Source of the DNA: Lepisosteus oculatus
Lineage: Eukaryota > Chordata > Actinopteri > Semionotiformes > Lepisosteidae
Assembly: GCF_040954835.1 (NCBI RefSeq)
Contig: NC_090697.1
Coordinates: forward strand, 15,306,001-15,370,000
Length of the DNA: 64,000 nucleotides
Direction: 5' to 3'
Shown here piece by piece: positions 49,101-58,164 of this stretch. A program made the translations under genes and the position numbers. The notes beneath the pieces are model-generated. The model ran no database searches and was not told where the DNA came from. It saw only the letters and a program-made list of their open reading frames with translations. Each line of letters starts with the position of its first letter. Positions within the stretch are counted from its first letter, which is position 1.

Positions 49101-51325
49101 TATACTAGGAATCATACACTAAAGGTGTGGTAACTCGTCTTAGTTTTCTGGTGTTAAATAATATAAATGTCGTGTGTGGAATGAGTGTGACTGCAGCTTC
49201 CTACAGCAAAAAAAATTCAAAATGATTTATATAAAGCTCAAGCAAATACCTACCGAGTAATATTTAATGTGGATAACAGCAGGGTTTTTCATGCAGGTAG
49301 CAACAACATAAACTATAAATACAAAGTGGGAAACATTGAGCTAAAATAAACTACTTATGAAAAAGACTGTACATAGTTAAAAGCATATAATTTAAATCAA
49401 GGCATGTTATGTGTAAAGCACTACAAAGGCCTGATTTAGAATTAATAAGATAACTAGGACAGGGTGATGAAACCAAACAAAAAGCTCACTAATATTACAT
49501 GTTGAACCTGTCCCTTTCTGAACAATTCAGCTAGACCTGAGAATTGCAATGTACAGTACTTTCTGTCCCTGCTTCTGAAATAATAGGTTGGTTAGATACA
49601 AAATCTGTCATAAAGTAAGATATTATTCTGAAATTAGTCCACTGAAGACCAACCACATGAAATACATCTCTATCTGGGGGCGAGAGAGTATGACACTGAC
49701 ACACTGAAAGAACTGTACATTAATAGATTTGGAACAGAGAAGATTGCAAGGGGATATGATACTTCATTAAAAATCCTCAAAAGCATCGACCAAGTCAAGG
49801 CAGTGGACTTCTTCAGAATGAACAGTGACGCATGAGACAGAGGACACAAATGGAGACTACTTGAACTAGAAGCTACTTGGAAACTACTTGGATTTAAAAC
49901 TGAAAAGACACTTCTTTACACAAAGAGTTGTACTTGTTTGTAGTACAAACATCTTGTACAACTAGGTGTTTGTCTACCTATCAGTGTAATTTAGTCTGGT
50001 ACACTGGCTTGTTTCAAGAAACTTGTGGATAGGATCTACCAAACTGGTCAGATAGGCCAAATGGCCTCCTCTCATTTGTAACTTATATTCATTTATATTG
50101 TTTTTGGGGTTATGTTGCTTGTGTTTCATTCAGTGCTGCAGATTATGCAGGTAATGCAGCAGAGTTTAAGTCTTGTGAAAGAACTGTAGGAAAAACAGGT
50201 GGGTTCAAACAGAACTATCAGAGAAAGCCATTATTTTCTCATGCATTTTAGGAAATTTTGCTCATCTTGCTAAATGTTATCAGTCTGACCCAATGAAACC
50301 TGAAATGAAAACGACTATCTCCCTGTGAATCTAGCTCCTGGTGACATCTTCTTGTAATAAGCGCTGTTTGGTCCAAAGCTGATTTAATTTATTTTGAATT
50401 AAGACTTTGCATTAACCTTTATTTATCTTAGCTACACTTAAAGAGGCTGTGAGATCTGAATAGTTCATTTTCCTTACCTGGACATATAATACCCTGTGTA
50501 TGTGGATTGGGATCTGCTAATTGAGCTAAATTAGTAAAGTCAATTAATGTCATTTACGTATTTGTTGCTATGTCATACATTCTAGTCACTCATTTTTTTA
50601 ACATGATCTGTCTTGTGTTTTACCTCCATGTCCCACACATACCAACCGATTTGTTTGGCAGGCTGGATGAATGATCTCACAGGAACCTACAATCTTGGTT
50701 TTGTGGTTGCTGGAGTTCTGGATGTGGTTGCCACCTTTATTCTTGCCATGATTCCATTTGTGAAACGCTCTGCAGTGCAGAGCCACAAAAGCATCATGAA
50801 TGTTACCATCTGTGAGTCTACTCGGGAGATCAGGCAATGGGATGACATCAACAATTTTGCCGAGGTAACGGTTAGTGCAAAACATTTTAAGTGTACATTT
50901 CTGAAATATTAGAAAAATGGCAGCTACTGTATTATGGCAGAGCTTCATAGATTGCAGTTAACAGCTTAAGACTTTAGTGTTTATGTATTGGTAAAGTAGT
51001 AAAGAAGAGTGTAAAGGTGACATTTTAGCAAAACAAGGACCTGGATTATGTGTTCTAAAATGTTTTTGTGTTGACATTGTGTGTGTGCTTCTTCTTTCAT
51101 GACACATTGGCTCTGTATGAAATGTACTGTAGGGACACAATGAGGCTTAAACTATGAGGCAAGTCTGATTTTTTTTAACTCACACAGAACCAAAGAGCTG
51201 CACAGTATGTGAAATATGTCTCAAAGACAACGTTTCAAAACTCAGAACTCGATGAGGGAACGTCTGACAAAGAATTTGAAGAAGAGCCTGTTATCCTTTC
51301 TCTTCCTCCAGAGGAAACCATCTGA
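37144..51325 (+). CDS. SLC16 family transporter, MCT8/MCT10-like (eight coding exons)
   Basis: Exons: 37144-37372, 38046-38261, 41894-42106, 43853-44004, 45356-45518, 46903-47106, 50662-50864 and 51188-51325. All introns are GT-AG, and the spliced frame is open for 505 codons. The product is a 12-TM plasma-membrane solute carrier of normal family length. The SLC16 signature PPDGGWGWVVV lies at 31-41 and 'AWVGSISYG' at 77-85; the loop between TM6 and TM7 is short; 'RVFVIWVLANGFAKFGFFIP' opens the second half. In TM8 the conserved Arg is present (SRIVFG, R299) but the Asp of the lactate-type MCTs is replaced, as in MCT8/10. 'GFADAGNYILLPV' carries the acidic residue (D351) matching the MCT8 'CDGFF' Asp. 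This suggests transport of thyroid hormones or aromatic amino acids rather than lactate, but identity to either paralog is low, so I give no symbol. The C-terminal tail is hydrophilic and acidic, ending PPEETI. Confidence 0.9.
37373..38045 (+). other. Intron after the first coding exon of the SLC16 gene
   Basis: It contains fold-back element copy 3 (37496-37694). The rest is AT-rich sequence without features, ending in the acceptor gttttcttcag. Confidence 0.8.
37496..37694 (+). mobile_element. Fold-back element, copy 3 (best preserved), in an SLC16 intron
   Basis: The left arm starts 'gaacaagtaataggtttatt'. The right arm ends 'ataaacctattacttgttcc', followed by the tail 'tttgcagcctacgcatgctg', 'acgcagctacccacctga'. 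The exact 12-bp duplication attcctaccttg lies at 37484-37495 and 37695-37706. The arms are about 70 bp and pair almost throughout, with only a few bases of loop near 37571-37578. Transcription of the host gene would place this hairpin in the pre-mRNA. Confidence 0.9.
38262..41893 (+). other. Long intron of the SLC16 gene (between coding exons 2 and 3)
   Basis: It carries a decayed Tc1 relic (39105-40130). A segment at 40140-40860 differs in base texture and could be an old LTR, but its ends are not visible. The remainder shows nothing recognisable. Confidence 0.7.
39105..40130 (-). pseudogene. Tc1/mariner element relic
   Basis: In minus orientation a frame at 39242-39439 reads 'FTLQQDNNPKHTAQLR', the Tc1 block with the second catalytic Asp. 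The flanking plus-strand text ('ttttgggttgttgtcttgct', 'gtgagccagttcaggaggca', 'ctacctccaccgcactttac', 'gacagctctttaatctccat') follows the order of a full Tc1 transposase gene read backwards. Many stops and indels break it. Confidence 0.75.
42107..43852 (+). other. Intron of the SLC16 gene with a SINE
   Basis: It contains the SINE fragment at 42250-42440 and otherwise AT-rich sequence. It ends in the acceptor 'caaactttaaag'. Confidence 0.8.
42250..42440 (-). repeat. tRNA-derived SINE fragment (3' body)
   Basis: The minus-strand body includes 'ggggtacactctggacagg' and 'attgcagggcagacacagac', then 'cccagaagcca' and 'tttggactgtgggaggaaac'. It belongs to the same family as 46370-46640, with the tRNA-like head missing. 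Confidence 0.7.
44410..44485 (+). repeat. Non-LTR retroelement 3' tail remnant
   Basis: The 'caatttcccttcaggatcaa' segment followed by taacgtcttatctatctaac is the common fish LINE 3' end motif (TTTCCCTTxGGGATxAATAAA with a TATC repeat), decayed. Confidence 0.45.
44855..45120 (-). repeat. Old SINE related to the 5S-SINE body
   Basis: The segment includes 'cacccctactcttacaaact' and 'gtgcccagggatctttcatg', which resemble the body of the 5S-derived SINE ('cacccctattctttt', 'atgccttgggatttttaatg' at 5441-5860). It is preceded by 'aaagtgctttacttatagga', similar to the SINE tail read backwards. It is strongly diverged. Confidence 0.4.
45519..46902 (+). other. Intron of the SLC16 gene with a nearly full SINE
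   Basis: The donor gtaagtg starts at 45519 and the acceptor 'ttttttttccag' ends at 46902. It contains the SINE at 46370-46640. Confidence 0.8.
46370..46640 (-). repeat. tRNA-derived SINE, nearly full
   Basis: The minus-strand head (tggcatggtggcacagtggt, 'tagcattccgg') is the tRNA-like promoter part. It is followed by 'gtggagtttgtatgttcttc' and 'tttcctctcacagtcgaaag', then 'acacacatactcac'-type tail blocks. This copy shows that the fragments at 4378 and 42250 are its 3' portions. Confidence 0.75.
47435..47560 (+). repeat. SINE body fragment
   Basis: 'cctgggcagggcgctgctgt', 'tttgcccttgagcaaacata' and 'ttactccagtaaaatggtct' are in the order of the fish SINE also seen at 19420-19562. Confidence 0.5.
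47600..47900 (+). repeat. Decayed LINE 3' coding remnant
   Basis: The segment around 'ttttagcctggaaaagagat', 'acacttctttaaagtgaatg' resembles the widespread LINE reverse-transcriptase C-terminal region whose translation runs through 'RLRGDMIEVFK' and 'RNFFTQRVVNVWN'. It is related to 49670-50085. No intact frame remains. Confidence 0.4.
49670..50085 (+). repeat. LINE 3' end remnant ('aatggcctcctctcattt' type)
   Basis: The order 'attgcaaggggatatgatac', 'aaaagacacttctttacaca', 'agagttgtacttgtttgtag', 'gataggccaaatggcctcct', 'ctcatttgtaact' matches the common vertebrate LINE 3' end that finishes 'gccgaatggcctcctctcgt'. Frames are broken. Confidence 0.6.
50865..51187 (+). other. Last intron of the SLC16 gene
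   Basis: A short phase-0 intron with donor gtaacgg and acceptor 'ttttttaactcacacag'. It contains nothing else recognisable. Confidence 0.8.
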
Positions 51326-51553
51326 TCATTATAGCAATTAAAAGATGCTTCATCCATTTGTTTTTTGTGGATTTAGTTGATGTGCTTTGTTTATAATGTT
51401 CTCTAATATTATTGTTTAAAAATTGAGCATTTTGAGATTTAGTTAATATTATTTTACTTATTTCGCTATGTTTTAATTTTAACATTGCTTTTTAACAGTA
51501 AGCAACAGATTAAGGGTAGTACGTGCTTGCTGACATACATTTACCATATGTAA

Positions 51554-51559
51554 AATAAA
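51554..51559 (+). promoter_or_regulatory. Candidate polyadenylation signal of the SLC16 gene
   Basis: AATAAA lies 229 bases after the TGA stop, the first canonical signal noticed downstream. Confidence 0.45.
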
Positions 51560-54500
51560 TTGAGATATTTCTCAAGATCTATTTTCAAATATTATTCCCA
51601 TATTGAATACCTAAAATGTTTATCACAAAAGATAAAAATATGCTTTTCCTTTTTCTTTGTCCTACACGGATACCCTTTTAGTTTCCAATTGTGACCCTTT
51701 GTCCTTGTTTCACTGCTGAGTGAGAAATACTCCCCTGGGTTGACTCTGCCCATGCCGCTTACAATTCTATGCTCTTGAATTGAATTTTGTCTCGATCTCC
51801 CTTCTTCAAAACTGAAGAAATGTAGTTCCTTCAAACTGTCTTTGAAAATTTACTGAAAAAAAAAATCATTCTTCTTCCTTTTCTTTTTTTACAAAACTTA
51901 CTCTTTCCCAGACAGTGACAATATCAATTACACTCCCACAAATTGTGGTTGTCCTCCTCAGACTAGATTTTAGCCACAATGTACGCTCCGTATCTTACAC
52001 TGAACACTTTAGTTTACTTGAATCGTTTTTTTAAGATGCAAGATCAGTTTCTCTTCTCTAGGTTTGAAAGAGGACAGAGGCCCAAGCCAGTATGAGTAAA
52101 AGTTTCTTTTAATTGCTACAGACTGTTCAAAATTAGTACTACACAGAAAATGTTAAAATAATAACAATTAGCATCTGATTGCCTAAAGGAGGGGATTTTA
52201 ATCTTTTTCCCTGTAGTGCAGAAGAGGTGCCCATGGAGACTCCTCTGAGGTCTCCAGATAGTGCCCTCTGGTTGTTGTCTTTTTCCTTCTTTCTTCTTTT
52301 TACCCATAGCATGAGGCACCGGTGGGTTTGTATACCCCAGATGATGTGAATCAAGGCCACTAGTCAAAATCTGACAGCTGTGATGAACTGGGCATATGTG
52401 CTTTTCATCACATAATATGATATAGCCACATATACACATATACACATTGACAATGTGTTTAGACCACACAAGAGACAAAATATTTGGAAATACTTAATAA
52501 GAAGATTCCAAAGTGAAGAATTAAAAAGGACAAAAATAAGAATAAAATCTAGCAAGTAGAGTTGGCTTTTAGTAAGAAATGTTATTGGAAAGACATGTTA
52601 AGTGAAAAATGAAAAAAATGTATTAGTTATGATTATTACATAATTATACTTGTTAATAATACAAAGTCTTACAATTTCTTTATTTTGGTAAACTGAACAT
52701 AATATTCCCCCCTTGATTTAATTTTCACAATATATACCTAAGCATTCTGTTTACTTTTTTATTCCTTATGTACATTATTGTGATAGAGGAATGTAGAAAG
52801 TGTTTCCCACTACTCCTGTATTTGTATAACCTTTAAATTGAATTAATCAGACTATTCATGCATGTTGCTAAGAATTTCTATAGCCTTTATTTTGTGAATT
52901 AACTTTTATGAGGAACTTTAATACAGCCATATCAGACTAGTAAATACGTCGTACGATTTAGTCATCAGCTGGCCTTTCTGCTTGTCTTGGATTCAAGTGA
53001 GTTAGTGAAATAAGACTTTCCTTTTCTAAATTCATATTGGATATCTAAAAATGCTTGTTTTAAAAATATTTTTGATTTTAGCTCTCACAGTTATCTTCAT
53101 GAGATGGTGGAAAACACCATTCCCAGGAAGCTGTACAGTATTGGTGTTTATTGATTTTATTTAGTTGGCTGATGTTTTTATCCAAACTCCTGATTTAAGT
53201 CTCTCATAACTGGTCACTTTGAAATATTTAAACATTTCTAAGTCCAAAGAACTTTAAAACCCATTAATTTCATCACATATGGTATGTACTGTACATTATA
53301 GCCAATATCATATACTGTACCCTTTATTCATACCCCTATGTAAATAAGAACATGAAAGAAAGTTATGACAGAGTGAGTTTAGGTTTATCTTGTTTTAAAA
53401 AAAAACTAAATTTTTATATTGTAATTGTAATATCATTGCACATAGCACAGTAGTATTTGTCTTAATTGAATACAAGAGTAATGTCTTTAAGAGAAACAAA
53501 AATATAAACGAGTAGGCATTGATTTGAGAAGATTAAGTAATGTACTGTAGCACACAGTAACATTCATAGCATGCCAAAGTAACATACAGGATAGATAGGC
53601 TGGGAACTGGCAGCTAAGAAAACAAAACAGAAAAAAAATCCTTAGTGCTTTCAGCTCATAGAGACAAATTGTCAAAGTTGTAATGTTCAAAAGTGACAGC
53701 AAGTGTGAATGACTGCTTATGAGAGGATTGCCATGTATGAGGGATATTTATATTTAATAAATTGAGGAATTGACATATATTTATATATTTATATTGAAAA
53801 GTGTGTGAACCTTTTAAATATAATATATAGTGTTGTAACTGTTAATATCCCTTTGCATGCTCAAGATAGATATATGTCTGCACAAGTATTTTTACTTACT
53901 GGATATTTCACGGAAGTCAAATGCTTATACTGTACTTAATGGACCTAATTGATTTATATTCTTAATCTCTTTCAGGACAGGAGGTGGCACTGTTGCCCCT
54001 CTTTAAGTTAGCACAACAAACTTGAAGCAGCTCTCCAAGCTATTTGGCATAGTCTTTCACTGCAATACAACATTTTAATCAGTCATGTTTTTTTAATTGT
54101 GAGTCTAATGATTTTTCACAATTTTCATATCAGGCCATATACAGTTTTAAAGACAATAAACTGCAGGCCCATGCACCTTTAGTATGTATTTCACAGAACC
54201 CAGTTTTTGTCTTGTAGAAGCTTATGTTGTCTCTTCCCACCCTTATTTTAATTCTATTTCCCATTGTTCATTTCCTATTATCAGTATTATCAAAGCTATC
54301 AGTGAACTAACAGTGAAATGACTGATACATGTATTTAAACTGAACATTTTCTAGGTGATATAGTGATGTGGTGGTTAGGACTTGTGCTACACTACAGCTG
54401 AGTCTGGGTTTGAATCTTACTTTGAACGCCTCTGCTTTGGGAGTTTGCATGCTCTCTGCTGCTCCAGTAGCTCTGACAATTATGAAACGTTCCTTTTTCA

Positions 54501-55384
54501 TGGCCCTGAGATGAATAGAGCTTCCACCCAGCTCAGTTCGGCTCTGCTCCCTTTGCTCCTGGGATAGTAACTGGCTTGTGACGCTCACTCAGATAATTGC
54601 CTTTCTGATAATGGATGGGTAGATGTACGAGTTGTTGCACACGTTTTGCTTTTAAATTATATGTTTAAGGTCAGGATAAAAATGTGTGTTAGCAATGTGA
54701 AAGCGCTGCTGAATGCAGGTGAGTATAAGGGGGCAAGTCACTTCACATTCAGAAAATGCACAATTTGAGCAATTGTTTTGATTTTTCCAGGCATCTAAAA
54801 AGGTTAGGTACAAAAGTAAAACAGCCACAGTAATGCATCACTGTACCTTTAAAGTGTACTATAAAGCCCTAAATCTCCTTGTAGCTTTCATTATTTTCTG
54901 GCAGATATCCTAGAGTCAGGCTTTCTGTTGAAATGTAAAAGTTTTCAGACAGAAAGCTCATACTGGGGTTTAAATGACCTATTAAATTACAATAGACCTT
55001 GAGATATAAAAATAATTTATTGAAATGGCTAAGATGTTTTTTATGAATTCAGATGACACTGGAAAAGGGATTAAAATAACTGCCTGTTTTCAAAATGAAA
55101 AAGGAAATGTCACTGCCAGCTGGAGGCACAACATTTGAAGCAACTATCCATAGGACCTTTGTCTTGGAAAATTAAATGCCAGACTTTTTATTTTATGTAT
55201 CTGATTTTTAACAGACAGACAAAATAAATTCTGTTTGTAAGATGAGATGCCGCCTTCAAGGTATGTAATGTTATCTTTATTCCCCCCCAAAAAAAAATCA
55301 AACCACATTCCAGAATCATAATAATCATAGGAATGTCACATTATTAGTACTGAGTAATTTCCATATCCAAGCCACACAACATCT
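51560..55384. other. Non-coding stretch between convergent genes
   Basis: No gene is recognised. The 120-codon minus frame at 52116-52478 and the 93-codon frame at 54307-54588 have no domains. The region 54355-54480 ('gatgtggtggttaggacttg') looks like the head of a diverged tRNA-type SINE. Confidence 0.4.
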
Positions 55385-55600
55385 CATTCAGCCAGAGTTT
55401 ATTCAGGTTTCTGTGGCATTACGCCAACAAGAGAGCACATGATTCCCCTTTGGATGGGTCACCAGCCCATCAGAGTGAGTGGTCCCCTGGCAATTCTAGT
55501 CTGCATTTATATACAGTAGCTGTGAGGGACTGGAGCAAAGAGTCTCACTCAAGGAACAGCAGTTATGAGTTCAGAGACCGACTTACTACACTGCACCCAG
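55385..55600 (-). repeat. Diverged tRNA-type SINE
   Basis: 'gatgggtcaccagcccatca', 'gagtctcactcaaggaacag' and 'agttcagagaccgac' follow the order of a second fish SINE type read on the minus strand. Confidence 0.45.
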
Positions 55601-55699
55601 ATAATGGATATAACTCACGTTAAATGTTTTAAGTAATGAAAACTCAAGTCAAAAGTGGCAATAAATTACCGAATACATTTTAAAAAGTCAAAACCTTGG

Positions 55700-55985
55700 A
55701 GGCACAGTGGCACGGTGGTTACAATTGTTGCCTCCCAGTACTGGGGCCCTGGGTTCAATTCCTGGGGTTCTATTTGTGTGGAATTTGAATATTCTTCTGT
55801 TGTTCATGTGGGTTTTTGCTAAGAGTTTCCTCCCACAGACCCAAGATACACTGGTAGGTTGATTGGCTTCAGGAATTTGGCCATGGTGAATGCGTGTGTC
55901 AGTGTGTGTCAGTGTCAGTCCAAACTTGGGTGTACAATCTTGAACCTGTTGCTTGCTGGGATAGACTTCCCAGCCATTTTTTGAA
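55700..55985 (+). repeat. tRNA-derived SINE, nearly full
   Basis: The tRNA-like head 'aggcacagtggcacggtggt' and 'gttgcctcccagtactgggg' is followed by 'ccctgggttcaattcctggg', 'gtttcctcccacagacccaa' and 'tacactggtaggttgattgg'. It ends near 'ttgctgggatagacttccca'. It is the same family as 46370-46640, in opposite orientation. Confidence 0.8.
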
Positions 55986-57734
55986 GATCCCAGAAACACA
56001 CATTTTGAGATGTTTTCTTATTTAATTATGTAGGATCTAACTCTGGCCTCATTTAGAACATCTTGAAACTGAGACAAATAACCCTTGGTTACAGTTTGGA
56101 CATTGTATTGAAGTCGTTGATATCTGTTATTAAAATCTCTCAGATCCAGGGTAAAGTTATGTCTTCATAGTACAGCTGACAATATTTATAACTCTGCAAT
56201 AAAATTTCTTAGAATTTCAGTAGTAATTAGGGGAATGATAAAAAGCTTAGCTTTCTGAAAGCTAAAATGCAACATTGAACCAATAAAATGATGAGGAAAA
56301 GATTTGATTATAAAAGGACAATATTTTTAGGGCTCTGACTTTGACTTGAAATATTACAGTTGTCTGGATGGTTGACATAATGTCTGTATATTTCAGAGAT
56401 GAATGTTCTGCCATAGACAAACTCAAAATGAAAAAGTACCACAGACACATTTTTTAAGTAAAGTTTGTAACTGCAGCTGTGATTTCTGCCAATCAAACAA
56501 AAACGTTTGATCGGTGTGACAATCTTATTAAGCCAGCTTTGCATTTGATACATACAGTACATACACAAGAATGTTAGAAATTCAAGAAAAAGCCAGTGAT
56601 CTTTCCCATCTGTAAAATCAGAGCTTTAAGGGCTAAATTCCAAAACAAATTGCAGTCAGTGCTCTGTTTTTTTTCTATCTCCAATGTAGATCTGGACTTC
56701 AAAGTCTCCTTCACATTGTCTACATCTAAGACAAATAATTCTCCAATAAATGTATGTATTATAAAATCTGGTAAACATGGTAGGGGAAGGTATAATTTAA
56801 AGCGTAACATATTAACTTATTAAGTTTCCATAGAGATTGAGCTTACTGTCACAATATGTAATGCAGTTGAATCCAATTGAAATCAGAGAAAATGTCAGAT
56901 AACATGGTGAAAAGCAAGATGGATTTGAGTCCTTTTAGTTTAAAGGAATGAAATATGCTTTCTTTTATTATTGTAATTTAGACGTTATCACACAGACCTG
57001 GAAGGTTTGCAGTTTCTGGGCCATAGTACTGTAAAAGTTGCTTTAAATAGTGAGTAGAAATCTATAAAAAGTGGCGGCATTAATTATTAAATAAACATTA
57101 ATGAGGTTATACCTTAGAACAAGACAGTTATACCTTAGAACAAGAACAAGTCACTCTAGTAGTACTAGTACTAGTAGTTTGAGTAGTACTCAAACACCAA
57201 TTTTGCAAATTCCTACTGTATGTATAGATCAACAACAGGTCAAAACGTAAGAACAAGCAAATAATGACTAAATAAGCTGACTTATTTGGACTTCATATCT
57301 GCAAACTTTGTAGTAATGGAGGAGGAAACCATCTAAATATAAGAGGTGTAACTTGAAGGAGGGACAACACCTGAAACATATTGTTTTTCCTTTCTGATTA
57401 TCAGGGTGGAATTAACCTTTACTTCTTCCTTGGCAGCCAATACACACTGACAGACACACCTCACTCAAGCTGCTTCAAACAGAGCAGTCTCACATACTGT
57501 ATCTTACTTTTTCTGATAGCTGATATTTAACTTGGTATATTTTCTTAAACCAATAAGGGATATATACATAAACCATCCTTCCTATTTAGAATATACTCCA
57601 AAAAAGTAAAATAATGAATACAAAACACCTAATACATACTTTTAGCTGGGTACTGTAATGTCAAACCTGTGTCAAATTAACATTTGCAACCATGAGATTA
57701 GGCAAATTCATGTTGCATTTGTGTAACCTGGGAA
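55986..57734. other. Non-coding stretch
   Basis: No supported gene or repeat beyond small palindromes near 57150-57195 (actagtactagt and tttgagtagtactcaaa). Confidence 0.4.
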
Positions 57735-57925
57735 TTATCTGTACCTGTATCTGAATCTATAGTAAACAGTACTTGTTCTTGTATCTGCACTTTCACCTGT
57801 ATCTACAGTATTGGCACCTGTAGCTGAATCTGTGTTTGTGCCTATATCAGTACTTGTACCCACACATGAAGCTACGCATCTGTGACTAAACTCATCCTTT
57901 TCTGTATCTGTACATGTGTAAAAAA
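57735..57925. repeat. Degenerate minisatellite built on CTGTATCTGTAC-like units
   Basis: Words such as 'tgtacctgtatctgaatct', 'cttgtatctgcactttcacc', 'tgtatctacagtattggcac' and 'ctgtatctgtacatgtg' recur at roughly 12-18 bp spacing for about 190 bp. The minus frame reads as a Thr/Ser/Asp/Ala-rich repeat but has no start or splice context. I treat it as a decayed tandem repeat, not a gene. Confidence 0.55.
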
Positions 57926-58164
57926 TATATATATATATTACACGCTGTTTTGCCATATACTGTTATTACAGTATGTCATATATGACAATAAATTGAATTA
58001 AATAGAACTCAGTATGGATATGTACCATGTACAGTATGTCTGCATCAGCAATGTGACCTTAACAATACCATGTCATAATTGTATATAAATTACAAGAGGA
58101 AAAAGATCCTGAGATAAAGTTTTAAACAAGAATCCACAAAAACATACAAATGAGCAAATAGGAG

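Larger units (their letters stand above)
47107..50661 (+). other. Intron of the SLC16 gene with SINE and LINE remnants
   Basis: The donor gttagtg starts at 47107 and the acceptor 'tttgtttggcag' ends at 50661. It contains the fragments at 47435-47560, 47600-47900 and 49670-50085. Nothing recognisable lies in 47900-49670. Confidence 0.8.
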
